From contig CAIMLX010000205.1 of assembly GCA_903842455.1 (NCBI GenBank), positions 1-64,000 on the forward strand: a DNA stretch of 64,000 nt, given 5' to 3'. The position numbers were made by a program, and so were the translations under genes. The first letter of the stretch is position 1, and the number at the start of each line of letters is the position of its first letter. The notes under the pieces are model-generated. The model saw only the letters and a list, made by a program, of their open reading frames with translations, did no database searches and was not told the origin of the DNA. The DNA comes from an uncultured Hyphomicrobiales bacterium (GTDB lineage Bacteria > Pseudomonadota > Alphaproteobacteria > Rhizobiales > Devosiaceae). Shown here in pieces: positions 1 through 8,533 of the stretch.

Positions 1-1401
1 GTTGTTGTAGAGGCGCTGGACCGCCTCTCGCGCGACCAAGAGGACTTGGCCGGGCTGTTCAAGCGGCTGTCCTTCGCCAACGTCGAGATCATGGCGGTGC
101 ACGACGGCAAGGCCGACGCCATGCAGGTCGGCATCCGGGGCCTCGTCTCGACGCTGTTCCTCACCGACCTGAAGCATAAAATCCGCCGGGGGATGCATGG
201 CGTAGTCCGCGATGGGCGTCACGCGGGCGGCAAAGCCTACGGCTACCGGCCGACGCCGGGACAGCCGGGGGTGATGGTGATCGATGAGGCCGAGGCGGCC
301 GTGGTACGCCGCATCTTCTCCGAGGCGCTCGCCGGGTGCCTCCCGCGCGAGATCGCCGCCGGGCTAAACGCCGACGGGATATCCCCGCCGAGGGGCTCGG
401 TGTGGAACGCCTCGACCATCGCGGGCAACGCTAAGCGTGGATATGGAATGCTCCGCAACCCGGTCTATGCCGGGAAGATCATCTGGAACAGGGTCCGCAT
501 GGTCCGCGATCCCGACACCGGCAAGCGGATCAGCCGCGCCAACGACGCGACCGAGTGGCGCGAGGCCGACGCCCCCCATCTGGCTCTGGTGAGCCGCGAG
601 GACTTCGAGGCGGCCATTGCCGCCCTCGACGGCCGCGCGAAGAAGGCCCGCGGGGGCGAGTACGTGAAGCGCCCCAAGCGCCTCCTGTCGGGACTGATCC
701 GGTGCGGGCATTGCGGGGGCGGGATGTCGATCCACGACAGGCCGAACTATCCCCCCGGCGCAATCCGCATCAAGTGCTCACGCTCGGTCGAGAGCAGCAC
801 CTGCGACAACCACCGGAAGTATCGGCTCGACAAGATCGAGGCGGCCGTGATCGAGGGGCTGAAGACTCAGCTAGCCCACCCGGAGTACCTCGCCGAGTAT
901 GTCCGGGTCTATCGGGAGGAGCGCCGCCAGGAGAGCCAGCGGGTGTCGCGCGACCGCGGGAGGATCGAGCGGCGGATCACCGATTTGACCGGCCAGCTGG
1001 ATCGCATGATGTCGCTGTTCGCGCGCGGGGTGATCTCGGCCGACGCCATCGAGGCGCAGTATGGGCCGTTGGAGACTGAGCGCAAGCATCTACGGGGCGA
1101 GTTGGCCGATCAGGACGCGCCCGACGTGATCGAGCTCCACCCGCAGGCGGTCAGCCGATACAAGGCAGCGGTCGATGATCTCGCGGGGCATCTGTCGTCG
1201 CTGGACGCCCGGATCGACGGGGGAACCATCGCGTCTTTCCGCACACTGGTGGACAGCGTCGTGATCCACGACGCGGCTGATGGCGGTGTCGAAGCCGAAG
1301 TGATTGGCCACCTCGCCGCCCTGATCGGCCGGGAGGCCGAATTGTTGGGGGGTCGTGTGGTAGCGGAGGAGGGATTTGAACCCCCGACACACGGATTATG
1401 A
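1..1401 (+). CDS. Large serine recombinase (site-specific integrase), 5' end outside window
   Basis: The reading frame is open from base 1 (VVVEALDRLSRDQEDLAGLF...), so the TTG start given in the ORF track is artificial and the N-terminal resolvase catalytic domain, including the nucleophilic serine, lies mostly upstream. What is visible is the end of the resolvase fold, the long E helix, the 'recombinase' DNA-binding domain (around KAYGYRP to NPVYAGKIIWNR), a zinc ribbon with CGHCGGG and a second Cys pair, and a C-terminal coiled-coil region. This is the architecture of phage/ICE-type large serine integrases. The last 14 residues (ending EEGFEPPTHGL) are encoded by the antisense strand of the adjacent tRNA-Met gene, as expected when an element inserts into a tRNA 3' end with its integrase at the junction. 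The family is certain; the type of element is not visible. Confidence 0.9.
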   Translation, partial: VVVEALDRLSRDQEDLAGLFKRLSFANVEIMAVHDGKADAMQVGIRGLVSTLFLTDLKHKIRRGMHGVVRDGRHAGGKAYGYRPTPGQPGVMVIDEAEAAVVRRIFSEALAGCLPREIAAGLNADGISPPRGSVWNASTIAGNAKRGYGMLRNPVYAGKIIWNRVRMVRDPDTGKRISRANDATEWREADAPHLALVSREDFEAAIAALDGRAKKARGGEYVKRPKRLLSGLIRCGHCGGGMSIHDRPNYPPGAIRIKCSRSVESSTCDNHRKYRLDKIEAAVIEGLKTQLAHPEYLAEYVRVYREERRQESQRVSRDRGRIERRITDLTGQLDRMMSLFARGVISADAIEAQYGPLETERKHLRGELADQDAPDVIELHPQAVSRYKAAVDDLAGHLSSLDARIDGGTIASFRTLVDSVVIHDAADGGVEAEVIGHLAALIGREAELLGGRVVAEEGFEPPTHGL

Positions 1402-1434
1402 TTCCGCTGCTCTAACCAACTGAGCTACTCCGCC
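1358..1434 (-). tRNA. tRNA-Met (anticodon CAT)
   Basis: On the minus strand a 77-nt cloverleaf folds cleanly. It has acceptor GGCGGAG pairing with CTCCGCT (one G-U), D-arm GCTC/GAGC, anticodon stem GCGGA/TCCGT with loop ATCATAA, T-arm GGGGG TTCAAAT CCCTC and an encoded CCA. The anticodon is CAT. The body resembles elongator tRNA-Met of rhizobia; a lysidine-modified tRNA-Ile(CAT) is less likely but is not excluded by anticodon alone. The 3' half overlaps the end of the recombinase gene on the other strand. Confidence 0.93.
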
Positions 1435-1500
1435 CCGGTACGCGGGTGGCAGAGCCGACCCTTGGGCGCGGCGCCTTCTTAGGTTTGGGTCGGGTGGGTG

Positions 1501-3417
1501 TCAAGCACTGTTGGACGGCCGCGCCGCCATCAGGGGCACCAGCCAGCAGGTGACCGCGCCTTCGCCGATCTCGCCGTGCCAGCACAGCCGGGTGGCGGGC
1601 AGCTTTTCGCCGAAGCGGGGCGACACCCAGCCGCCATCCACCCGGTCCTCGCCGGTGGAGAGGGTGATGGTGTCGGTGGGAAAATCGAGGCGCAGCAGGC
1701 GGTCGGCGCCCCGGCTCACGGTGACCGACTTGCCGGCGCTGGTGGCCACCAGCCCCTGGGCCAGCTGGAACACCAGTTCGGCGGGACGCGGCGGGCCGCC
1801 GAGCAACTGGTCGGTGACGGCAATCTTGCCCGGCTCGATCTCAAGGGTCCGCTGCACAACGCGCCCGAAGCGGCGGCGGTAACCGTCGTGCGTGGCGCGG
1901 AGCCAGGGGTGGGGGGAGGTGCCGCTTTCCTCGAGCCGCGCCTGGGCCTTCTCCGACCAGTTGAACGGGCCGGACATGCTGCTCTGGCTGCTGCCGTCGA
2001 GGTTGAGCGTGTTGTGGGCCGGCGTCGAGCGGAACCAGCGGCGCCACTCGCCGCCCGAGCCATAGAGATACGTGCCAGGATCGACCAGCACCGGTTCGCC
2101 ATCGAGGCTCAGGGTCAGCGACAGGGCGTCGGCGTGGCCATGGGCGGCGATCGACAGGTAGCCCAGCGGGCCGTGGTCAAAGGTCAGGCGCGCGTCGCGA
2201 CCGTTCTGCCGGCCGTGCCAGACGCTCAGCCCGCCATCGGCGAAGGTCGTGAGGCCGCTGTGGCGTGGGGCAGGGCGGGGGGCCGTGCCGAACACCAGGG
2301 TGCGGAAATCGCTGACCTGAGGCCCCGGTACGCGGAGATAGCCGGCGATGGCAGCCGATACCGAGCGGGGATAGTGCGGTTCGGGCTGCAGCAGGGTCAG
2401 CACCCGGCCCTCGTCGTCGTCGCCGAGTGCCGGCGCCGGCCCCTCGCCGAACCAGCCGATGAACTCGGCGAATTTTTCGAGGCGCTGGTCGAACTCGGGC
2501 GGGAACGGCCGGCCGGCCTCGCGGGCGGCGAGGGCACAGAGCAGGGCCATTTCGGCGGTGAAGGCGGCGTAGGTCGGGGTCTGCTCGGCTCCCGTTCCGT
2601 CGGGCAGGATCTGCTGCAGCGTCTCGGCGATCAGCGCGGCGCGCGCGGCCAGCGGTTCGTCGCCGCGGCTGAGGCCGATCAGGGTGAGACCGCTCAGCTC
2701 GGCGATCCGATGGTTGTTGGCCGAGGAGTGGAGCGAGGGGAAGCGGGCGAGCCAGAAGGCGCTCGCGGTGAGGATGCGGCCGAGCTGCTCGCGCGTGGCC
2801 GGTGAAAGCCGTTCGCCGAGCAGGGCGGCGGCGAACACCAGGCTGATCGCCCTCAGCGCCACCTCGATCCCCGAAGCCCAGCCGACGCCGCGGAAGGGCG
2901 GGTTTGCGTCGTACCAACTGGCGATGATGCGCTCGACGGTGGCCAGCGCCTCGGCGTCGCCGGTCAGCGCGGCGTGCGCAGCGAGCGGCATCAGCGGCTG
3001 CAGGCGGTTGATCTCCCAGACGTACTTGATATCGCCGCGGCTGCCGTCGTGGCGGAAGTCGATGTCGTGCGTGTAGGTCTCCGGCCCCGGCCACTGACCG
3101 CCGGTCACCGGGTCGAGCCGCCAGAGCGCCGCCGGAAAGCCCCGCACCTGCTCGTCAGGCCAGCGTCGCCCCAGCGCCTCGAAGCGGCCAGCGATCACTC
3201 CGGCCGCTGCCTCGGCAATGGCTGCGCGCAGCGGCGCTTCGGCTCCAAGCACTGCATCGCGAAAGCCCGGCAGGGTCGGCAGTGCCCCCGCCGCGTATCG
3301 GTCCCAGCCCTCGTGCCGGCCGCGCGAGCGGCGCGTGCGGGCCGCCTCGAGGACGCGGTGCGCCATTTCGGCGGGCTCCATCGAGCGCAGGCGATTGATG
3401 TACCAGCCGAGCTTCAC
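1501..3417 (-). CDS. Heparinase II/III family polysaccharide lyase-like protein
   Basis: A 638-residue protein with a GTG start. It has the layout of heparinase II/III-like proteins of exopolysaccharide loci: an N-terminal alpha/alpha-toroid part (about residues 90-330, containing the conserved HDIDFRHDG and KYVWEINRLQ stretches) followed by a beta-sandwich lyase domain (about 380-630, containing AHGHADALSL and the DPGTYLY segment). The His/Tyr/Asn-rich motifs are those known for acidic-polysaccharide lyases. No clear signal peptide is visible, so it may act in the cytoplasm or be exported in a non-classical way. It is divergent from the GH5 gene with a 117-base gap. It probably trims or turns over the polysaccharide made by this locus; the substrate cannot be read from sequence. 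Confidence 0.85.
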   Translation of the reverse strand: MKLGWYINRLRSMEPAEMAHRVLEAARTRRSRGRHEGWDRYAAGALPTLPGFRDAVLGAEAPLRAAIAEAAAGVIAGRFEALGRRWPDEQVRGFPAALWRLDPVTGGQWPGPETYTHDIDFRHDGSRGDIKYVWEINRLQPLMPLAAHAALTGDAEALATVERIIASWYDANPPFRGVGWASGIEVALRAISLVFAAALLGERLSPATREQLGRILTASAFWLARFPSLHSSANNHRIAELSGLTLIGLSRGDEPLAARAALIAETLQQILPDGTGAEQTPTYAAFTAEMALLCALAAREAGRPFPPEFDQRLEKFAEFIGWFGEGPAPALGDDDEGRVLTLLQPEPHYPRSVSAAIAGYLRVPGPQVSDFRTLVFGTAPRPAPRHSGLTTFADGGLSVWHGRQNGRDARLTFDHGPLGYLSIAAHGHADALSLTLSLDGEPVLVDPGTYLYGSGGEWRRWFRSTPAHNTLNLDGSSQSSMSGPFNWSEKAQARLEESGTSPHPWLRATHDGYRRRFGRVVQRTLEIEPGKIAVTDQLLGGPPRPAELVFQLAQGLVATSAGKSVTVSRGADRLLRLDFPTDTITLSTGEDRVDGGWVSPRFGEKLPATRLCWHGEIGEGAVTCWLVPLMAARPSNSA

Positions 3418-3534
3418 GCTCTACATCCCCGGTTGCGTTTGACTTTCCATACACCATCGGCGGCGAAACTCGTTTGCCGGCAACACCGTGTTCTGCGCGT
3501 GCGGTTAATGTCGTCCCCATCTCGGAGACCCGCC

Positions 3535-4773
3535 ATGCGTATCGCCATCATCGCGCTTGCCGCCGCCCTCACTGTCAGCCCCGCCATCTCGGCGCCGCTG
3601 GAGCTGAACCGGGGCGTCGCGGTGCATGAATGGCTCAACTGGTCGCCGCTCGAGCCCGATGGCAGCTACCGCTGGCCGCCCTACCGGACACAGGCGGAGT
3701 GGCTGTCGGGCGCGCGCCCGCTCAGCGACTGGGCCGCGGGAGACAAGTTCGAACTGATGCGGTCGCTCGGCTTCGACTTCGTTCGCCTCACCGTCGACCC
3801 CGGCCCGTTGCTCGCGAGCAGCGGCGAACGCCGGCAGGAGGCGCTGGCGCTGCTGGCGGACAACGCGGCGGCCGTTACCGCCTCCGGCCTGAAGGTGGTG
3901 TTCAACATCCACCCGGTGACGCAGCTCATGGCCTACAGCAATGACCTCGTGAACGGGCCGGCCAGTTCCCCCGGCGTCGCGCAGTATCGCGCGATGATTG
4001 CCGACCTTGCCGGTGCCCTTGCACCCCTCGGCACCGACAGGGTGGCGATCGAGCCCTTCAACGAGTCGGCGCATTACCCGTGTACCAGCTTCGGCGACAA
4101 CGAATGGCAGGAGATCATGGCGTCGACCGTCGCTGCCATCCGGGCGGTTTCTGTCGACATCACCATCGTCGCGACCGGCGCCTGCGGCGGCAATGTCGAT
4201 GGCGTTACCGACCTCGATCCGGGCTTCGACGATCCCAACATCCTCTACAGCTTCCACATGTACGAGCCGCACCTGTTCACCCACCAGCGCTCCGACCGGC
4301 AGGGCGATTTCGCGTCCGGCTTGCCCTGGCCGGCGAGCGAGGGGACGCCCGAGGCGGTGCGCGCCATGCTCGAAGTGCACATGCAGGCAGCCGGCGTGTC
4401 GCCCGACGAGCAGGCGCGCCAAATCGCGGTGGTGCTGCCCTACATCGACGAGTATTTCGCCGAAGGCTGGGGCGAGGCGCAGATGCGAGCGCGGGTGGGG
4501 CAGGCAGTCGATTGGGCCAAAGCCCACGGCATCCCGACCTCGCGGCTGTTCATGGGCGAGTTCGGCACGATCCTGATGTCGGACGATGGCCGCACCGGCG
4601 CCTTCAACGCCGACCGGCTGCGCTACCTCCGGACCCTCCGGACCATCGCCGAGGAATACGACATTCCATGGTCGATCTGGGAGTTCTCGAACCCCTACGG
4701 CATGAGCGTCATCGTGCCCAAAGGCCCGGCGCTGCCGGACCTCAAGATGCTGGAAGCACTGGGGCTCCGGTAG
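3535..4773 (+). CDS. Secreted glycoside hydrolase family 5 (cellulase-like)
   Basis: The ORF track extends this frame upstream, but the real start is most likely the ATG at 3535: it is preceded by GGAG and gives a typical signal peptide (MRIAIIALAAALTVSPAISA). An in-frame ATG at 3508 would add nine residues. The 412-residue product has the GH5 TIM-barrel landmarks: an early WLNW segment, the acid/base region AIEPFNES (NE motif), SFHMYEPH, and the nucleophile region FMGEFGT, then WSIWEFSNPYG. It should hydrolyse beta-glucan-type linkages in the periplasm or outside the cell. Its place inside the polysaccharide locus suggests a role in trimming or releasing the polymer, like BcsZ/ExoK-type enzymes; this is inference. 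It ends one base before the convergent CapK-like gene. Confidence 0.88.
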   Translation: MRIAIIALAAALTVSPAISAPLELNRGVAVHEWLNWSPLEPDGSYRWPPYRTQAEWLSGARPLSDWAAGDKFELMRSLGFDFVRLTVDPGPLLASSGERRQEALALLADNAAAVTASGLKVVFNIHPVTQLMAYSNDLVNGPASSPGVAQYRAMIADLAGALAPLGTDRVAIEPFNESAHYPCTSFGDNEWQEIMASTVAAIRAVSVDITIVATGACGGNVDGVTDLDPGFDDPNILYSFHMYEPHLFTHQRSDRQGDFASGLPWPASEGTPEAVRAMLEVHMQAAGVSPDEQARQIAVVLPYIDEYFAEGWGEAQMRARVGQAVDWAKAHGIPTSRLFMGEFGTILMSDDGRTGAFNADRLRYLRTLRTIAEEYDIPWSIWEFSNPYGMSVIVPKGPALPDLKMLEALGLR

Positions 4774-4774
4774 C

Positions 4775-6196
4775 TCAGTACTTGGAGATGTCGAGCCGCT
4801 GGTCGATGAAGGCCCGCTTGCCGGCGCGGCCGCACCCGAGCGACGATACCCGTTCGACGGTAAACTGGATGCGGTTCTGCGATCGCGTCTGCAGGTCGCG
4901 CGCGATGTTGTGCGCATCCTGTTCCTGACCGTCACGGGCGAGGATGTAGCGGATGGTGCAGTGACCTGGCCGGTCCTGGAAGAACTGGTACTCGTCGATG
5001 CCCTTGAAGAAGCGCGGGCTTTCCGGCGTGAAGTCGACGGTCACCAGCCGATTGCCGTCCGCGGTGATGAGGAAGCCGGGTTTGCGACGCGGTGTGAGGT
5101 CACGCACCTTGAGGCGCTGCCCGTTTGCCTCGCTGGGCAATTCGACCAGCGTGGCGCGGTCCTCGGTGTCGTATCGAATGAACGGCATGCCTGTCGACAG
5201 GAAGCCGGTGCCCACGACACGGCCTTCGACGCCGGGCGTGGTGATCGGCTGGTCGTGCTCGTCGAGCAGTTCGGCAAGGCCGTAGATCGGGTTGAAGGCG
5301 TAGACTCCGGGCTGGTCCATCAGTTCATCGGCGAAGAGAACTTTTTCGCTCAGCCCGTAGAAATGGGCGATCTTCACCTGCGGGCCGAAGGCGGCGGCGA
5401 TGGTGCGGCGCTGGTGGTCGTAGAGCGGTTCCGAGATCGGAAGCACACCCAGGATCGGCAGCTTGGGCGAGCGACCCAGGGCATGCATGTGCCGCCCCAT
5501 CACTTCGATGGCCGAGGGATAGCCATAAAGGTACTGCACGCGGTGCTTGTCGATCAGGTCCAGATACATCGACACGTGCTCCCGCGTCAGCGGGAATGCC
5601 GAGAGCCGCAGTTCGCGCAGAGCCGGCTCCCACTCGTTCAGCACCTTGCCGGTGTTGTCGATGCCGACGCCGCGCAGCACGATCTTGGAGTCGGTCTCGC
5701 TGAAGCCCGCCCGCGCCCAGCTGTCAAAGACGAACGCCATCTCCCGGCCGCTGCGGTCCTTGTCGAGATAGAACGAGAGCGGCTTTTCGCCGTTCGAGCC
5801 GCTGGTGTCGCCCTTGTCGAGGAGGCACTTCGGAACCGCCAGCATAGCGTCGCCGGCGGCGCGGATATCCTCCTTGCGCAGCACGGGGAGCATGGGCAGC
5901 TCGCCGACTTCCAGGACGGAGAAGTCGAAGTTGGGGCCGAGCGCCTCGTCGATCCGCTTGCGGTAGAACGGGCTGCCTTCATGCGCCTTGGCCATGAGGG
6001 TGCGGAGCGCGGCAAGGCTTTCGGCGCTGGCAAACGCAGCGTCGGACCTGGCGTTAGCGATGCGCCCGCGCCACTTGCGATAGGTGGAGCCGAACTTGGT
6101 CCTCGTCGGTAGCAGCGATACCAGGGGCGCCAGCGAGCGCCGAAGCTGCGTCGGGCTTCGCGCATAAGCGCCACGGGCGACATCCATCAGGCTCAT
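4775..6196 (-). CDS. CapK-like adenylate-forming enzyme (phenylacetate-CoA ligase family)
   Basis: The ATG at 6196 is preferred over the 6223 start in the track because GAGGAG lies at proper spacing before it; the product is 473 residues. It matches the PaaK/CapK branch of adenylate-forming enzymes: an N-terminal helical region, the TSGSNGEKP phosphate loop, the middle part with GYPSAIEVMGRHM and ISEPLYDHQRR, the FYGLSEKVLFA segment, and the adenylate-binding FIRYDTEDRA. Such proteins are frequent in capsule and exopolysaccharide loci and are thought to activate a carboxylic acid, but few have been characterised. The upstream FemAB-like gene ends within the ribosome binding region of this gene, so the two are coupled and may activate and then transfer an acyl or aminoacyl decoration. 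Confidence 0.82.
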   Translation of the reverse strand: MSLMDVARGAYARSPTQLRRSLAPLVSLLPTRTKFGSTYRKWRGRIANARSDAAFASAESLAALRTLMAKAHEGSPFYRKRIDEALGPNFDFSVLEVGELPMLPVLRKEDIRAAGDAMLAVPKCLLDKGDTSGSNGEKPLSFYLDKDRSGREMAFVFDSWARAGFSETDSKIVLRGVGIDNTGKVLNEWEPALRELRLSAFPLTREHVSMYLDLIDKHRVQYLYGYPSAIEVMGRHMHALGRSPKLPILGVLPISEPLYDHQRRTIAAAFGPQVKIAHFYGLSEKVLFADELMDQPGVYAFNPIYGLAELLDEHDQPITTPGVEGRVVGTGFLSTGMPFIRYDTEDRATLVELPSEANGQRLKVRDLTPRRKPGFLITADGNRLVTVDFTPESPRFFKGIDEYQFFQDRPGHCTIRYILARDGQEQDAHNIARDLQTRSQNRIQFTVERVSSLGCGRAGKRAFIDQRLDISKY

Positions 6197-6207
6197 CGCA
6201 CCGCTCC

Positions 6208-7203
6208 TCAGAAGCTCATCCATTCACTGGCGAGTTCGTACTCGACGGGATTCATCGTGCGCTTGAACCGCGCATAGCCATCGCCGTGCTTGAGGCCTCC
6301 TACATCGAATGACCTCACACCGCGTCGCTTCAGCTCGCGCATCAGGTGCCACATCAGGAAATTGCCGGCGTTGAGCTTGCGCCCCTCCGAGCCAAACCAG
6401 CCGATGTGGTATTCCGCCACATGACCGAACCGCACCACAGACATTCCGGCGAGGGGCACCCCACCGTGGATGAGCTGGAACACAGTTACATTGTGCGGCG
6501 AGGCCTCGCGCAGGGCGCGCAGCATAGCGGGGCCGGCGGCCGAGAAGTCCTTGTCTTCCATGTTCTCGAGATGACGCGTGATCATCCATTCATAGGTCTC
6601 GGCGTCGTCAGCGATCCGTAGCTCGGCTCCGGCCTTCTCGGCCGCCCGCGTGCGATTGCGGAAGGTCGAGTTGAAGCTTGCCCAAAGCTGGTCCTCGCCC
6701 ACGCTCAGGTCGATGCGGCCCGACCGCCAGCAGCTCGGGGCGCGGTAGCGATAGCCGGCCTCCCGCAGCAGCCGATCGGTCCGTTCGTTCTGATGCAGGG
6801 CGGGGGCGATCAGCAGCGGCAGCGTCCACAGCCGGCCGTAGTGGCGGCGCAGCGCCTTGTAGACGGCGACGATCTGATCATCGGAGGGGTTGGCGGCGAG
6901 GAAGATCGGTCCGCGGTTTACCCGGTTAAGCAGCTTCACGCCGAAGCGGCGCATCTGCAGCACGACCGTGAAGGCAACAGCTCGGCCATCGACCTGGAAG
7001 ACGACCCGACGGGCCGGCCAGCCTGTGGCAGCCTTGCCGACTGAGTAGGCATAGTCCTGCGGCAGATGCGGTTCCGGGGCGGCAGCGACGAGGGCATCCC
7101 ATTCGGCAGGATCATCGACAGCTCGAACGACGACTTTACTGGTCTGGATGGCATCTTTTACTGGATTGGTCAAAAATACTGACCGAGAAATATCAAATGC
7201 CAT
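6208..7203 (-). CDS. FemAB/GNAT-type acyltransferase
   Basis: A 331-residue protein with the double GNAT fold of FemAB/BioF2-like enzymes found in exopolysaccharide clusters. An N-terminal half ends near PLLIAPALHQNERTD. The C-terminal half carries FNSTFRNRTRAAEKAG, AGMSVVRFG, YHIGWFGSE, NFLMWHLMRELK and the closing FDVGGLKHGDGYARFKR. The family transfers aminoacyl or acyl groups to amino sugars or peptides; the donor and acceptor here are unknown. It is encoded between the GT4 gene (80-base gap upstream) and the CapK-like gene (coupled downstream) on the minus strand, which suggests a common operon and a polymer-modification role. Confidence 0.8.
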   Translation of the reverse strand: MAFDISRSVFLTNPVKDAIQTSKVVVRAVDDPAEWDALVAAAPEPHLPQDYAYSVGKAATGWPARRVVFQVDGRAVAFTVVLQMRRFGVKLLNRVNRGPIFLAANPSDDQIVAVYKALRRHYGRLWTLPLLIAPALHQNERTDRLLREAGYRYRAPSCWRSGRIDLSVGEDQLWASFNSTFRNRTRAAEKAGAELRIADDAETYEWMITRHLENMEDKDFSAAGPAMLRALREASPHNVTVFQLIHGGVPLAGMSVVRFGHVAEYHIGWFGSEGRKLNAGNFLMWHLMRELKRRGVRSFDVGGLKHGDGYARFKRTMNPVEYELASEWMSF

Positions 7204-7282
7204 CTAAGAGGCTCCCCCAAGCAGCAATGATCAATAAATATTGATAGCCGCAGCGACGCGATACCCAAACGTAAACTTAGCG

Positions 7283-8386
7283 TTAACGCCGGCCCGTCTT
7301 TGCGGCCTGGGCCCAGACCCGCTGCATGGTGTCGGCAAAAGGCGCGAGGTCGAGCTTGTTGCGATGCAGCGCCAGGCCGGCTTTCCCGAGGCGCTGGCGC
7401 AGCGCCGGATCGCCGACGAGTCGGGTCAGCGCTGCCGTGAGTGCATCCACGTCGCCCACCGGCACCAGCAGCCCGGTCTCGCCGTCGCGCACGATGTCGG
7501 GCACGGCGCCGACCGGCGTCGCCACCACCGCCACGCCCGAGGCCATTGCCTCGATGATGGAGAGCGGCAGGTTCTCGATGAACGAGGGCAACACGAGGAT
7601 ATCGGCGCTCGCGATCAGCTCGGCGACGCGGTCCGGGCCGACCCAGCCGGGCAGGTCCACCCGGTCGGCGAGACCGTACTCGGCTGCCTTGGCCCGTGCC
7701 GCCTCGACATTGCCGTCACCGGCGATGGTGGCGCGCCAATTCAGGTCTCGCATCCGGTTGAGGGCTTCGCCGAGTTGCGGGGTGCCCTTCTTGTCACTGA
7801 TCCGGCCAAGAAACAGGATATGCGCCCGTTCGCCGCCGCCGACATGCGGCAGGGTGGGCGGGGCCGCGGCATTTGGGATGACAATCACCCGGTCTGCCGT
7901 TTCCGGCGCCCGCGAAATGACGAAGCGCTTCCAGGTCTCGCCCAGCACGACAATCCGCGCCGCGCCGTCGAACATCCGGCGGATGCGGCGGCTGAGGAGG
8001 CTGTTGTCCGGCTTCCAGAAATTGGGGTAGCTGCCGCCGTGCAGATGCAGCACGTAGGGCACGCCAAGCGCCCGGGCCAGGCCGGCCACGATCAGCTTGC
8101 GGTGCGTGCTGCCGTTGCTGGCCAGGTTGATGTGAACCACATCGAGTTCTCCCCGCGCGCGGAGGGCCAGCATCTTGGCGAGAAAGCCCGCCAGGTAGAA
8201 TGGTGAGAGCGCCAGTGAGCCCCCGCCGCGCGTTGCACCGAACGTGGCCAGCGTCCCGCGTGGATCGCGCTCGAGTTCATCCTTCAGCGCTGCCATGACG
8301 CGGTCGATGCCGCCCTGGCCTGTCGCGGCGACGGGCGTCGCCACCAGCACGTTCAGGATTGCAGTTTTTGAAGCACGTTGCAGCAT
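7283..8386 (-). CDS. Glycosyltransferase family 4
   Basis: A 367-residue GT-B glycosyltransferase. The N-terminal acceptor domain contains the Gly-rich loop TGQGGIDRVM and HLHGGSY. The C-terminal nucleotide-sugar domain contains FLGRISDKKG, the SFIENLPLSIIEAMASG segment with the E-x7-E-like motif, and ATPVGAVPDIVRDGETGLLV. It probably transfers a sugar to the lipid-linked repeat unit on the cytoplasmic face. It is the promoter-proximal gene of the minus-strand run GT4, FemAB-like, CapK-like, and diverges from the flippase gene over a 147-base gap. Donor and linkage cannot be deduced. Confidence 0.9.
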   Translation of the reverse strand: MLQRASKTAILNVLVATPVAATGQGGIDRVMAALKDELERDPRGTLATFGATRGGGSLALSPFYLAGFLAKMLALRARGELDVVHINLASNGSTHRKLIVAGLARALGVPYVLHLHGGSYPNFWKPDNSLLSRRIRRMFDGAARIVVLGETWKRFVISRAPETADRVIVIPNAAAPPTLPHVGGGERAHILFLGRISDKKGTPQLGEALNRMRDLNWRATIAGDGNVEAARAKAAEYGLADRVDLPGWVGPDRVAELIASADILVLPSFIENLPLSIIEAMASGVAVVATPVGAVPDIVRDGETGLLVPVGDVDALTAALTRLVGDPALRQRLGKAGLALHRNKLDLAPFADTMQRVWAQAAKTGRR

Positions 8387-8533
8387 GCCATGATCTTTAC
8401 CGGCACCCGATCGGCAGGCAAAGCGAAGCCCGTCGACACGGTTTATGGCGGCATTTTAGGCAATTTGACCGGATTCATCCTGTCCCGGGATTTGGCTGGG
8501 CGGGTCGCGCGCGAAGGGTTACTCAAAGGTTAA

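Noticed and set aside
1498-2805. Long plus-strand ORF of 435 codons
   Set aside because: It is antisense to the heparinase gene; composition is Gly/Ala/Arg-rich with no domain. Typical GC-rich shadow, as are the other long antisense frames such as 3505-4935, 11419-12657, 22191-23660, 29748-31775, 33628-35196 and 34683-36629.
3508-3534. Upstream ATG for the GH5 gene giving MSSPSRRPAM before the signal peptide
   Set aside because: The ATG at 3535 has a better ribosome site and a standard signal peptide; the upstream ATG remains possible but is less likely.
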